From positions 1 to 55,103 of the forward strand of contig JAJTHG010000028.1 in assembly GCA_021298835.1 (NCBI GenBank): DNA of 55,103 nt, given 5' to 3'. Source of the DNA: Gemmatimonadota bacterium. Lineage in GTDB: Bacteria > Gemmatimonadota > Gemmatimonadetes > Gemmatimonadales > Gemmatimonadaceae. Position 1 is the stretch's first letter; every line of letters starts with the position of its first letter. Under the pieces are notes generated by a model that had not been told where the DNA came from, ran no database searches, and worked only from the letters and a program-made list of their open reading frames with translations. Shown piece after piece: positions 9,933 through 19,289 of this stretch. The translations under genes and the position numbers were made by a program.

Positions 9933-9986
9933 GCGCGCAACACCCGCCGCGCCGCCTGACTCGTCGGCGCGGCGGGTGTTGCGCGC
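9933..9986. terminator. 22-bp perfect inverted repeat, strong hairpin
   Basis: Two perfectly complementary 22-base arms (9933-9954 and 9965-9986) enclose the 10-base loop CCTGACTCGT. The hairpin lies just after the acyltransferase stop and before the response regulator, so a terminator is the simplest reading. No T tract follows on either strand, so release would need Rho or the hairpin alone. It could instead protect mRNA ends or be a dispersed palindrome. Confidence 0.6.
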
Positions 9987-10092
9987 ACGCGACATCGTTC
10001 CGACGTTACCGGCTTCGCGGGAACTGCCGGATGCGAGGAGCCCTCGCGACCGGACCCGGTGCCTGCCCTGCCCTTCACGATACCTTCGCCCC

Positions 10093-10770
10093 ATGCGCGT
10101 CCTCGTCGTCGAAGACGATCCGCGCCTCGCCGACTTGGCGGGGCAGTACCTCGAGCGCCACGGCTTCGCGGTGGACCTCGCCGGCGAGGGGACCCGTGCC
10201 CTGCAGCTGGCGGCCCTCAATGCGTACGACGTGGTCGTGCTCGACCTCATGCTCCCCGACCTCGACGGCTTCGCGGTCGCGCGCCACCTGCGCGCCCTCC
10301 CCTCGCCGCCGCGCCTCCTCATGGCCACCGCCCGCGACGCCGTCGAGGACCGCATCGCCGGGCTCGACCTCGGCGCCGACGACTACCTCGTCAAGCCGTA
10401 TGCCCTGGCGGAGCTCGTCGCGCGCCTCCGGGCGCTGCTCCGGCGGCCGGCGGCGGGGCTCGACCCGGTGCTCGCCGTCGGCCCCCTCGCGCTCGACACC
10501 GCGGCCCGCGCGGCCCGTCGCGGCGGGCGCGCGATCGCGCTGACCACCAAGGAGTTCGCGGTGCTCGAGGCGCTCATGCGCCACGCCGGCGAGGTGCTCA
10601 CGCGCGAGCACCTCGCGGCCCACGCGTGGGACGACAACTACGACCCGGCCTCGAACGTGATCGACGTGTACATCGCCCGGCTGCGACGGAAGGTGGACGC
10701 GCCGGGTGAACCTCCGATGCTCGAGACGATCCGCGGTGCCGGCTACCGACTGTCGGCGGCGCCGTCATGA
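10093..10770 (+). CDS. Response regulator, OmpR/PhoB family (CusR/CzcR type by context)
   Basis: This 225-residue DNA-binding regulator has a receiver domain with the acidic pocket Glu7-Asp8-Asp9, phosphoacceptor Asp51 (VVVLDLMLPDLDG), Thr79 and Lys101 (VKPY). A winged helix follows, with LTTKEFAVLEAL, SNVIDVYIARLRRK and IRGAGYRL. Its stop overlaps the kinase start by 4 bases (ATGA), so the two are translationally coupled. An RND metal-efflux operon follows, as in cus, czc and cop loci, so it probably activates efflux in response to metal. That role is inferred from neighbours. The start at ATG 10093 gives the canonical RVLVVEDD N-terminus. Confidence 0.93.
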   Translation: MRVLVVEDDPRLADLAGQYLERHGFAVDLAGEGTRALQLAALNAYDVVVLDLMLPDLDGFAVARHLRALPSPPRLLMATARDAVEDRIAGLDLGADDYLVKPYALAELVARLRALLRRPAAGLDPVLAVGPLALDTAARAARRGGRAIALTTKEFAVLEALMRHAGEVLTREHLAAHAWDDNYDPASNVIDVYIARLRRKVDAPGEPPMLETIRGAGYRLSAAPS

Positions 10771-12092
10771 CGCGCACGCTCATCCGGCGCCGCGTGGCGG
10801 CGTGGTTCGGGCTGTCGGTGTTCGTCGTGCTTGTCGCTGCGGCCGTGGTGCTGCGGCAGCTCTTCGCCGACGCGCTCGACCGCGAGTTCGGGGCCTCCCA
10901 GGAGGGGATCGGCGCGCTGGTCCACAGCTTCTTCCTGGCCGAGGTCCCCGAGTACAAGACCGTCGAGAACACCCTGGCCCACATCGCCGCGGAGCACGAT
11001 TTCGCCCAGAGCCGTGTCCACTTCGTGCGGCCGGACGGCACGACGTTCGAGCCGCTCCCCGGCGCCGGTACCGCGCATCCGACGCTCGCCCCGCCGGTGC
11101 GCGCGGCGACCTTCCCGCTCGAGCGCGACCTCGCGCCCGGCTGGACGGTGCGCGTCGAGACCAGCGCCGCGACCCTCGTGGCCTCGCGGCGCCGTCTCGA
11201 CTGGTGGCTCGCGGCGACGGTCGGCGGCGCGGTGCTCGCGGCGCTGCTGGCGGGATGGCTGCTGACCGGTCGCGCGCTCGCGCCGGTGCGCGCGATGACC
11301 GACGCCGCGGCGGCGATGGGGCCGCAGGCCCCCGGTCGCCGGCTGCCCGTGGCGGACGCGCGCGACGAGCTCGGGCTCCTGGCCGAGCGCTTCAACGCCC
11401 TGCTCGATCGCCTCGACGACGCGATGGTGCAGCAGAAGCGGTTCCTCGCCGTCGCGGCGCACGAACTGCGCACGCCGATCGCGCGGTTGCGCAGCGAGGC
11501 CGAGGTGGCGCGCCTCGCCGGCGCCGATGCCGGCGAGGCGCTCGGCCGGATCGAGCGCGACCTGCAGGGGCTGGCGGCGATGGTGGACCAGTTGCTGCAG
11601 CTCGCCCGCGCCGACGCCCTGCCCGAAGGGGTGACGCCGGTGGCGGCGTCGCTCGACGACGTGGTGGCGGAGGCGGTGGAACGCTGGCGCGCGCCGGCGA
11701 CGGCGCGCGGCCTCTCGCTCGCGGTGCGGGCGCTCGACGAGGCGCCGGCGCGGCTCGACGTCCCGTACGCGGCACGGCTGGTGGACGTGCTGCTCGACAA
11801 CGCGGTGCGCTACACGCCGCGCGGCGGCACGGTGACCGTGGCGGCGGGCCTCGAGGACGGCCGCGCGACGGTGACGATCGACGACACGGGACCGGGCGTG
11901 CCGGCCGCCGACCGGCCGCACGTGTTCGATCGCTTCTGGCGGGGCGGATCGGCACGGCAGGCGGTGCCGGAAGGGAGCGGACTGGGACTCGCCCTCGCGA
12001 AGTGGATCGCCGAGGCACACGGGGCGACCATCGCCGTGGGCGAGGCGCCCGGCGGCGGGGCGCGGTTCCAGGTGGTGTTCCCGGTGGCGTGA
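10767..12092 (+). CDS. Sensor histidine kinase (CusS/CzcS type by context)
   Basis: This 441-residue membrane kinase has transmembrane helices at about 12-30 and 146-166, which bracket a periplasmic sensor of about 115 residues. A HAMP linker follows. The dimerisation helix has the phospho-acceptor His232 in AAHELRTP, and the ATPase domain has N-box LLDNAVRYTP, G1 DDTGPGVP, F-box HVFDRFW and G2 GSGLGLALAKW. It pairs with the response regulator, overlapping by 4 bases. The sensor has no obvious metal-binding cluster, so the signal is inferred only from the efflux genes downstream. Confidence 0.93.
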   Translation: MTRTLIRRRVAAWFGLSVFVVLVAAAVVLRQLFADALDREFGASQEGIGALVHSFFLAEVPEYKTVENTLAHIAAEHDFAQSRVHFVRPDGTTFEPLPGAGTAHPTLAPPVRAATFPLERDLAPGWTVRVETSAATLVASRRRLDWWLAATVGGAVLAALLAGWLLTGRALAPVRAMTDAAAAMGPQAPGRRLPVADARDELGLLAERFNALLDRLDDAMVQQKRFLAVAAHELRTPIARLRSEAEVARLAGADAGEALGRIERDLQGLAAMVDQLLQLARADALPEGVTPVAASLDDVVAEAVERWRAPATARGLSLAVRALDEAPARLDVPYAARLVDVLLDNAVRYTPRGGTVTVAAGLEDGRATVTIDDTGPGVPAADRPHVFDRFWRGGSARQAVPEGSGLGLALAKWIAEAHGATIAVGEAPGGGARFQVVFPVA

Positions 12093-12095
12093 GCG

Positions 12096-12183
12096 GCGCC
12101 CCCGCCGCGCCCCCGCCGCGCCCCCGCCGCGCCCCCGCCGCGCCCCCACCGCGCCCCCACCGCGCCCCCACCGCGCCCCCACC
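12096..12183 (+). repeat. Minisatellite: eight tandem 11-bp units
   Basis: Eight uninterrupted 11-base units start 4 bases after the kinase stop. The first four are GCGCCCCCGCC and the last four GCGCCCCCACC, so one G-to-A variant was amplified. The array ends at GGGGGGCGG (12184-12192), which could pair with the C-rich units. A unit that is not a multiple of three fits its position outside a gene. It separates the regulators from the efflux genes and could affect readthrough or spacing. Confidence 0.95.
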
Positions 12184-12233
12184 GGGGGGCGGTCGTTCAT
12201 CGTGCATTCACGCACGGGCGTTACCGTGCAGGC

Positions 12234-13508
12234 ATGACGTGGAAAGGGCTGTTCCCCGCGCTGGCGGCCACCCTCATGACCGCCTCGACCTCCCTCGCGG
12301 CGCAGGCGCCGACGCTGTCGCTCACCGACGCCGTCGCGCAGGCCCGCCGGACGAGCCCGCTCGTGCTGGCGGCCGCGAGCCGGCGCGGTGTCGTGGCGTC
12401 GCGGGCCCGGGCCGAGGCGGTGCAGCCGAACCCGGTGCTCGAGTGGCGCCGCGAGAACGACGGGACCCCGATCCTGCCGGACGTGTTCACGACGCTCGCA
12501 TTGCCGGTGGACGTCACCGGCCGGCGGATCGGGCTCCGCATGGCCGCGTCGGCCGCCGCGCGCCGCGCCGAGGCCGAGTCGCTGGCGGTGGTGCGCGAGG
12601 CCGAGTACGCGGCGGCACGCGCCTGGTGGCGGACGGCGCTGGCGCAGGGGCTGCTCGCGGTGGCGCAGGCGCAGCGCGAGGCGATGGCCGGGATCGCGGC
12701 GTTCGACTCGACGCGCTTCGCCGAGGGGGCCGTGGCCGAGGTCGTGGCCCTGCGCACGCGGGTCGAGGCGACGCGCGCGCGCATCGCCGAAGCCACCGCG
12801 GTGGGGGACCTCGCTCGCGCGCGCACCGAGCTGGCACGGGCGCTGGGGCGGTCGGTGGATTCGCTGGCACCGGTGGACGCCCCCGACGTCGGGGCGGCGG
12901 CGCGGGCGCCCGCGGGCGCGGCAGACGCACGCGAGTGGTTCGCCCCCGACACGACCGCGGTGCTGGCCGCCGCCCGCGAGCGCCCGGACGTGCAGGCCTC
13001 GCGTCACGCGCTCCTCGAGGCCCGACGCCGGGCCGACGCCGAACGCCGCTACGTGCTGGGCGGCGACGTGCAGCTCGTCGGTGGCCTCAAGCGCACGCAG
13101 GGACTCGATGCGGCGGTCATCAGCGCCTTCGTGCCGATCCCGCTGTTCAACCGCAACGCCGCCAACGCCGGGCGCGCGACGGGCGAGCTGTACCTGGCCC
13201 AGGCCGAGGCCCGCGACGCCGAGACGCGCGCGCTGGCCGAGGCGCGCGCCGCGCTCGCGTCGGTGCAGGCCCTCGTGGCCTCGGCCCCCGACGGCGCCGG
13301 GGCGCTGGTGGTGGCGGGCAATGACGTCGCGGCGATCACGCAGGCGGCGTACCGCGAAGGCGCCGCCTCGCTGCTCGAACTGCTCGAGAGCCAGCGGGCG
13401 CGCGCCGAGGCGCGGGCCACCGCCCTCCGCTGGCGCCACGACGTGGCCTTGGCCCACATCGACCTCGACCGCGCGACGGGTCGCCCCGTGCGCACCATGG
13501 CCCCATGA
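12234..13508 (+). CDS. Outer-membrane efflux channel, TolC/CzcC type
   Basis: This 424-residue protein has a signal peptide ending near SLAAQ. It is almost entirely alpha-helical and Ala/Arg/Glu rich, with two related halves as in the outer membrane efflux protein family (LSLTDAVAQA in the first half; the DVQASRHALLEARRRADAER and FNRNAANAGRA segments in the second). It should trimerise into the outer-membrane tunnel of the RND pump encoded next. Its stop overlaps the adaptor start by 4 bases (ATGA). Metal specificity cannot be read from the channel. Confidence 0.9.
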   Translation: MTWKGLFPALAATLMTASTSLAAQAPTLSLTDAVAQARRTSPLVLAAASRRGVVASRARAEAVQPNPVLEWRRENDGTPILPDVFTTLALPVDVTGRRIGLRMAASAAARRAEAESLAVVREAEYAAARAWWRTALAQGLLAVAQAQREAMAGIAAFDSTRFAEGAVAEVVALRTRVEATRARIAEATAVGDLARARTELARALGRSVDSLAPVDAPDVGAAARAPAGAADAREWFAPDTTAVLAAARERPDVQASRHALLEARRRADAERRYVLGGDVQLVGGLKRTQGLDAAVISAFVPIPLFNRNAANAGRATGELYLAQAEARDAETRALAEARAALASVQALVASAPDGAGALVVAGNDVAAITQAAYREGAASLLELLESQRARAEARATALRWRHDVALAHIDLDRATGRPVRTMAP

Positions 13509-14707
13509 CCCGGATCCCGCTGCGCCTGTGCGCCGCCGCGACGCTGCTCGTCGCCGCCTGCTCCGCCGACGCGCCCGCCCGAGGCGGCGACGCCGGCCTC
13601 CAACCCGACGCGGACGCCAGCGGGGACACGGCGCTGCTTGGCGCACGCACAGTGCAGATCGCGCGCTTCGATCTGGTGCCGGTCCGCCGCATGCCGTGGC
13701 GTGACGCCACGCGCGTTCCCGCGCGGCTGACGCTGGCGCCGACGGCCACGCAGCGGCTCGGCGCGATCGCCGAGGGACGGATCACGCGCGTGCACGTGCT
13801 GCCCGGCGACGTGGTGCGCCGCGGGCAGGTGCTCGTGCGCATCCACAGTCACGAAATGATGGACGCGCGCGCCAAGCTGGCGCAGGCGCGCATCCTGCGG
13901 CAGCAGGCCGAGGCCGATCTGGCGCTCGCGACGTCGCAGGCGGACCGCGCCGAGCGGCTGCACGCCGCCCGCGCACTGGCACTGGCCGACCTCGAGCGCG
14001 CCCGCACGATGCAGCTGGACGCCCAGGCGAGGCGCGACGCGGCGCAGGCCGAGCTCGACCGCGCCCGGGGCATGGAAGAGCACCTGCTCGGCGACGGCCC
14101 GCTGCCCCCCGACTACGACGAGCACGACGTGCTGATCCGGTCGCCGATCGACGGGGTGGTGGTCACGCGCGACGCGCAGGAGGGGGTGGTCGCGACGGTG
14201 GGGATGCCGCTGGTGACGGTGAGCCGGACCAGCGAGTTGTGGATGCAGGTGCACGTGCCCGAGACGGCGGCGGCGGTGGCCCGGGTGGGGACGCAGATCC
14301 GCTTCACGGTGACCGCGCTCGGCGACCGCACCTTCAACGCCCGCGTGGTGCGCGTGGCACCGGCGGTGGACACGCTGACGCGGACGATCGAACTGCAGGC
14401 GGTGGTGACCTCGCGGGACGCGGCGCTCAAGCCCGAGCTCTTCGCGACCGCCGAACTGGGCGGCGCGCCCGGGGCCCCGACGTGGGTGGTGCCGGCGAGC
14501 GCGATCCAGGCGCTGGAGGGCGACACGGTGGTGATCGCTGCCGACCGCCGCGGCGAGGGGCTCAAGCTCGAGGCCGTGCGGGTGCGGACGGGGCGACGGA
14601 CGGGCGAATGGGTGGAGCTGCTGTCGGGGGTGGACACCACGCGCGCGGTGGTGACGGGCGGGGCGGCGATCGCGAAGGCCGAGATCCTCAAGCGCCGCGG
14701 CGGCTGA
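13505..14707 (+). CDS. RND efflux periplasmic adaptor, CzcB/CusB type lipoprotein
   Basis: This 400-residue membrane fusion protein has a lipoprotein signal (LLVAAC, Cys19). A split lipoyl/barrel-sandwich domain follows (GRITRVHVLPGDVVRRGQVL early, IRSPIDGVVVTRDAQEG later) flanking a helical hairpin of about 75 residues, then a beta-barrel and a membrane-proximal domain (WVVPASAIQALEGDTVVIA). It links the inner-membrane pump to the outer-membrane channel. It overlaps the channel gene by 4 bases and lies 6 bases before the pump gene. The N-terminus has no Met-rich CusB-like copper site that I can see. Confidence 0.92.
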   Translation: MTRIPLRLCAAATLLVAACSADAPARGGDAGLQPDADASGDTALLGARTVQIARFDLVPVRRMPWRDATRVPARLTLAPTATQRLGAIAEGRITRVHVLPGDVVRRGQVLVRIHSHEMMDARAKLAQARILRQQAEADLALATSQADRAERLHAARALALADLERARTMQLDAQARRDAAQAELDRARGMEEHLLGDGPLPPDYDEHDVLIRSPIDGVVVTRDAQEGVVATVGMPLVTVSRTSELWMQVHVPETAAAVARVGTQIRFTVTALGDRTFNARVVRVAPAVDTLTRTIELQAVVTSRDAALKPELFATAELGGAPGAPTWVVPASAIQALEGDTVVIAADRRGEGLKLEAVRVRTGRRTGEWVELLSGVDTTRAVVTGGAAIAKAEILKRRGG

Positions 14708-14713
14708 GCCCCC

Positions 14714-17700
14714 ATGCGTCGCCTGCTCGAGTACGCGCTGCACCGCCGGTGGGTCGTCGTGGGTGGCACGCTGCTGGCCGCCGCCCTGGGGCTGGCGGCG
14801 CTGATGCGGGTCCCCTTCGACGCCTTTCCGGACCTCACGGGAACGCGGGTCGAGGTGATCACGGTCGCGCCGGGGATGTCGCCGGAGGACGTGGAGAAGC
14901 TGGTGACCTACCCGGTGGAGCAGTCGCTGATGGGCCTGCCGGGCGGCAGCGACATGCGCTCCATCTCGAAGTACGGGCTGTCCATCATCACGGTCCCCTT
15001 CCCGGACGGCACGGACGTGTACTTCGCGCGGACGCTGGTCGCGCAGCGGCTGAACGACGCGAAGGAGTACCTCCCCGCGGGGATCGAGCCGACCCTCGGA
15101 CCGGTCTCGACGCCGATGGGCGAGGTCTACCAGTACACGCTCACGAGCGATTCGCTCTCGCTCACCGAGCTCAAGACCATGCAGGACTTCACCGTGCGAC
15201 CCCGGTTGCGGACGGTGCCCGGCGTGGCCGAGGTGAACACGTGGGGGGGCTTCACCGAGCGGGTGGACGTGGTGGTGGACCCGGTTCGGATGACGGCGCG
15301 CGGGTTGACGCTGCGCGACGTGCACCAGGCGCTGGCCGAGAACAACCAGGCCTTCGGCGGCTCGTTCCTCGAGACCGCCGGCGAGCGCTTCACGCTGCGC
15401 GGGCTGGGCCGGGTGGAGACGGCCGACGAGGTGGGCGGCCTGCTCGTGAAGGCGGCGGGGGGCGCGCCCGTGCGCGTGCGGGACGTGGCGACCGTGACGC
15501 TGGGCGCGGCGCCGCGCAACGGCGCGGTGACGCAGGACGGCCGGGGCGAGGTCGTCGCCGGGATGGTGCTCAAGCTCAAGGGGGCCGATTCGCGGCGGGT
15601 GATCGCCGACGTGCGCGCGCGGATGGCGGAGGTACAGGCGGCGCTGCCGGCGCACGTGACGATCACGCCGTTCTACGACCAGACCGACCTCGTGCGGCGG
15701 ACATCGCAGACGATCGTGAAGAACCTCGTGGAGGGCGGCCTGCTCGTCGTGGCGGTGCTGTTCCTCTTCCTGCGCAACCTGCGGGCGTCGCTCATCGTCG
15801 CGAGCGTGATTCCGCTGGCGATGCTCATCGCATTCGCGGCGATGTGGGCCGGCGGGCAGTCGGCCAACCTGATGTCGCTGGGGGCGCTCGACTTCGGGCT
15901 CATCGTGGACGCCTCGGTGGTGATGGTCGAGAACTTCATCCGGCGGCTCGAGCACGACGTGAACGACGCCGTCGAGCACCGACTGTCCATCCTGCGCGAA
16001 GCGGCAGTGGAGGTCGGGCGGCCGATCCTCTTCGGCATCGCGATCATCGTTGCGGTGTACATCCCGATCTTCACGCTCGACGGGATGGAGGGCCGGATGT
16101 TCAAGCCGATGGCCTTCACCGTGGTGGCGGCGGTGCTGGGGTCGCTGCTGCTGGCGCTCACGTACGTGCCGGCGGTGAGCGGCTGGCTGCTGCACCACGC
16201 CGAGGAGAAGCCGAGCCGGTTCTTCGGGGCGGTGCGGTCGCGCTACGAGCGCCTGCTCGAGTGGGCGCTGCGGCACGGGACGCGCGTCGTGATGGTGTCG
16301 TCGGTCGGGGTCGTGACGGCCATCGGGTCGCTGCTGCTGATCGGCACCGAGTTCATGCCGAAGCTCGACGAGGGGGCCGTCCTCATCAACACGCGCCGGC
16401 TGCCGAGCATCTCGCTGGGCGATGCGACGCGGCTGTCGCTCGAGGCGGAGCGGATCGTGCGGCGCTTCCCCGAGGTCGTCACCGTCGTCACCAAGGAGGG
16501 CCGCCCCGATCTGGCGACGGAGGCGATGGGGCTCTTCGAGGGCGACCTCTACGTGATCCTCAAGGACCGCGCGGACTGGACGACCGCGACGGATCGCGAG
16601 GGGCTGGTCGCCGCGTTCGACTCGGCCCTCGCGGCCGTGCCGGGCCTCACGGTGTCGTTCACGCAGCCGCTGGCGATGCGGCTCGACGAGGCGGAAAGCG
16701 GCATCAAGACGGACCTCGGCGTGAAGGTCTTCGGTCCGGACATCGAGTCGAACCAGCGCGTCGCCGAGCGGATCCGGCGCATCATCGCCACGGTGGAGGG
16801 CGCGGCCGACGTGGCGCTCGAGGTGAGCGAGGGATCGGGGCAGATCCAGCTGGTGCCGCGGCGCGAAGCGCTGGCCCAGTACGGGTTGAGCATCGCCGAC
16901 GTGCGCGCGGCGGTGGAGCTCGCGACGGGTGGCCAGGTGGCCACGGAGATCGTGCGCGGGCCGCGCCGGATCGGCGTGGCGGTGCGCTATCCCGCCGCCG
17001 ACCGCGGCGACGTCACCGCCCTCGCGCGCCTGACGGTGCGCGCCCCGGGCGGTGAGCTGGTGCCGCTGGCCGCGGTGGCGGAGATCGTCTCGGGCACGGG
17101 CCCGGAGCTGGTGGGGCACGAGCACGGCGAGCGGCGGGCGATCGTGCTGGCCAACGTGCGGGGGCGCGACCTCGGCGGCTTCGCGGCGGAGATCAAGCGG
17201 CGGGTAGCGAGCGAGGTGGCGCTGCCGCCGGGGACGTACCTCGAGTGGGGCGGGCAGTACGAGAACCAGACGCGCGCGATGGGCCGGCTGGCGCTGGTGG
17301 TGCCCGCAGCGCTGGCGCTGATCGCCTTCCTGCTCTGGCTCTCGTTCCGGAGCGTGGCGGAGAGCGTGCTGGTGCTGGCGAACGTCCCGTTCGCCCTGGT
17401 CGGCGGCGTGGCGGTGCTGTGGGCGCGGGGGCTCAACCTCTCGCTCTCGGCGAGCATCGGGTTCATCGCGCTCTTCGGCATCGCGGTGCTGAACGGCGTG
17501 GTGCTGGTGACTCACCTGAATGCGCTGCGCGACGAGGGCATGGACCTCGAGACCGCCGTGCGCCGGGGCGCGGTGGACCGGCTCCGCCCGGTGCTGATGA
17601 CAGCGCTGGTGGCCGGCCTCGGCTTCGTGCCGATGGCGCTCTCGACGAGCGCGGGGGCGGAGGTGCAGCGGCCGCTGGCGAGCGTGGTGATCGGCGGGCT

Positions 17701-17869
17701 GTTCACCAGCACGCTGCTGACGCTGCTGGTGCTGCCGACGTTGTATCGGACGCTCGGGCGGTGGCAGGAGCGGCGGCGCGATCAGGCGGTGCGCGGGTAT
17801 CGCCCTTCCACCGACGCTCCCCTGCCCGCCCCGGCATCGAACGCCATCGCGACGTTCCTGAGGAAGTAG
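14714..17869 (+). CDS. Heavy-metal efflux RND pump, CzcA/CusA type
   Basis: This inner-membrane proton/metal antiporter of 1051 residues has the usual RND length, with 12 transmembrane helices and two large periplasmic loops. The heavy-metal subfamily is shown by TM4 DFGLIVDASVVMVEN (Asp393 and Asp399), by PFDAFPDLTGTRVEV near the N-terminus, and by EFMPKLDEGA in the second half. It is the engine of the tripartite pump with the two preceding genes. The substrate (copper/silver or cobalt/zinc/cadmium) is not settled by motifs I can read. Its last 88 bases overlap the convergent hemN gene. Confidence 0.95.
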   Translation: MRRLLEYALHRRWVVVGGTLLAAALGLAALMRVPFDAFPDLTGTRVEVITVAPGMSPEDVEKLVTYPVEQSLMGLPGGSDMRSISKYGLSIITVPFPDGTDVYFARTLVAQRLNDAKEYLPAGIEPTLGPVSTPMGEVYQYTLTSDSLSLTELKTMQDFTVRPRLRTVPGVAEVNTWGGFTERVDVVVDPVRMTARGLTLRDVHQALAENNQAFGGSFLETAGERFTLRGLGRVETADEVGGLLVKAAGGAPVRVRDVATVTLGAAPRNGAVTQDGRGEVVAGMVLKLKGADSRRVIADVRARMAEVQAALPAHVTITPFYDQTDLVRRTSQTIVKNLVEGGLLVVAVLFLFLRNLRASLIVASVIPLAMLIAFAAMWAGGQSANLMSLGALDFGLIVDASVVMVENFIRRLEHDVNDAVEHRLSILREAAVEVGRPILFGIAIIVAVYIPIFTLDGMEGRMFKPMAFTVVAAVLGSLLLALTYVPAVSGWLLHHAEEKPSRFFGAVRSRYERLLEWALRHGTRVVMVSSVGVVTAIGSLLLIGTEFMPKLDEGAVLINTRRLPSISLGDATRLSLEAERIVRRFPEVVTVVTKEGRPDLATEAMGLFEGDLYVILKDRADWTTATDREGLVAAFDSALAAVPGLTVSFTQPLAMRLDEAESGIKTDLGVKVFGPDIESNQRVAERIRRIIATVEGAADVALEVSEGSGQIQLVPRREALAQYGLSIADVRAAVELATGGQVATEIVRGPRRIGVAVRYPAADRGDVTALARLTVRAPGGELVPLAAVAEIVSGTGPELVGHEHGERRAIVLANVRGRDLGGFAAEIKRRVASEVALPPGTYLEWGGQYENQTRAMGRLALVVPAALALIAFLLWLSFRSVAESVLVLANVPFALVGGVAVLWARGLNLSLSASIGFIALFGIAVLNGVVLVTHLNALRDEGMDLETAVRRGAVDRLRPVLMTALVAGLGFVPMALSTSAGAEVQRPLASVVIGGLFTSTLLTLLVLPTLYRTLGRWQERRRDQAVRGYRPSTDAPLPAPASNAIATFLRK

Positions 17870-19161
17870 CGCCCCGCCGGCGTCACGGCGAGCCCGTCGG
17901 CGCCGAACTCGACCAGTCCGTCGGTCGCCATCGGCCGCAGGCGATGCAGGAAGACCGACGGGTCGTCGCCCATGATGGCGTAGGGGACGAACTGCCGGCA
18001 CAGGAGGCGGGTGACGAGGTCGCGCCGCCAACGGTCGTCGTCGGTCTGGACGTGTCCGCGCTGCACCGGGAGGTCCCCGTCGTCGAGCCCCTTGGCCCAG
18101 CCCGGGAGTTCGCCCTCCATCTGCACGTAGCGTCCGGCGACGTCGCCGATGGCGCTCATGCCGAGCCCGAGTTCATGCGCGGCGGACACCGAGGTCAGGC
18201 CCATGAGGGAGCGCGTCAGCACCCCGTCGCGGTGCGCCCGGGCGAGGGGGTCCCCCGGGCGGGCGAAGTGGTCCGGGCCCAGCCACTGGTATCCGGCCTG
18301 CTCGAGGCGCTCGGCGGCAGTGCGGAAGAGCGAGAGCCGCTCGTACGCCGTCGGCAGCGCCGCGTCGGCGAAGGCGCGCTGGTTCGGGCGCAGCGACGGC
18401 AGGTGGGCGTAGCCGAACACCGCGACGCGGTCGGGGCCCCAGGCCAGCACTTCGTCCACCGTCGAGGCGACCGAGTGCGTCGTCTGGCCGGGGAGGCCAT
18501 AGACGAGTTCGAGGTGGAGTCCCTCGAACCCCACGTCGCGGGCCATCGCGACCGCCTCGCGCACGACCCCCGCCGGCTGCACACGCCCGATGGCGCGCTG
18601 CACGTCGGGATGCAGGTCCTGCACGCCGTAGCTGAGCCGCCGGAACCCGAGTGCGTACAGCCACTGCAGCTGGGTGTACGACACGTGCCGCGGGTCGGCC
18701 TCGAGGGAGCGCTCGGCATCGGAGGCAACGGCGAAGTGCCGCTCGAGGAACTGGTGCAACACCAGCAGCTGCGACTCGGTGAGGATGTTCGGGGTGCCAC
18801 CTCCGAGGTGCAGCCGCGTGACGCGACGGGCGGTGCCGAGCTCGCGGGTCACGCGCTTGACCTCGATCTCGAGCCGATGGAGGTACGCGTCCACCTTCTC
18901 GGCGCGGCGGGTGACGCTGACGGGGCAGCCGCAGTAGAGGCAGCGCTGCGGGCAGAAGGGCAGGTGGACGTAGAGGGCGACGTCGCCGTCGTCCTCCGAG
19001 GCCTCGCGCAGGGCCGCACGGTAGTCGGCGGCACCGAACGGCCGCCCCCACGCCGGCGCGGGCGGGTAGCTCGCAGTGCGCGGGCCGCTCGCGTCGTATC
19101 GGGCGACGAGCGCGGCGTCGAGCGCGGCGTCGAGCGCGGCGGGCGGCAGGGCTCGTCGCAT
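17782..19161 (-). CDS. hemN: Oxygen-independent coproporphyrinogen III oxidase
   Basis: This 459-residue radical SAM enzyme decarboxylates coproporphyrinogen III to protoporphyrinogen IX in haem synthesis without oxygen. The cluster motif CxxxCxxCxC is at Cys70, Cys74, Cys77 and Cys79. Other HemN features are ASYPPAP (30-36), LHLGGGTPN, YGVQDLHPDVQRAIGR, LELVYGLPGQT and a full C-terminal domain. These separate it from the shorter HemW. Its 3' end overlaps the end of the pump gene by 88 bases, tail to tail. It is divergent from the acyl-CoA dehydrogenase across 128 bases. The N-terminus has a small AALD repeat from a 12-base duplication. Confidence 0.93.
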   Translation of the reverse strand: MRRALPPAALDAALDAALVARYDASGPRTASYPPAPAWGRPFGAADYRAALREASEDDGDVALYVHLPFCPQRCLYCGCPVSVTRRAEKVDAYLHRLEIEVKRVTRELGTARRVTRLHLGGGTPNILTESQLLVLHQFLERHFAVASDAERSLEADPRHVSYTQLQWLYALGFRRLSYGVQDLHPDVQRAIGRVQPAGVVREAVAMARDVGFEGLHLELVYGLPGQTTHSVASTVDEVLAWGPDRVAVFGYAHLPSLRPNQRAFADAALPTAYERLSLFRTAAERLEQAGYQWLGPDHFARPGDPLARAHRDGVLTRSLMGLTSVSAAHELGLGMSAIGDVAGRYVQMEGELPGWAKGLDDGDLPVQRGHVQTDDDRWRRDLVTRLLCRQFVPYAIMGDDPSVFLHRLRPMATDGLVEFGADGLAVTPAGRYFLRNVAMAFDAGAGRGASVEGRYPRTA

Positions 19162-19289
19162 GGTCCACGCTACGGCCGGCCGGCCGGACGACGCGTCGGG
19201 GAATGCCCTTGGGTGGGCGGGGTTTACCCGTACCTGCGCGCGGCCGACATTTCCCGCCGTCCCCCTGCCACTTTGCGAGGATGCCCCCG

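Noticed and set aside
12096..12183. CRISPR array
   Set aside because: Units are contiguous with no spacers, and no cas genes are nearby.
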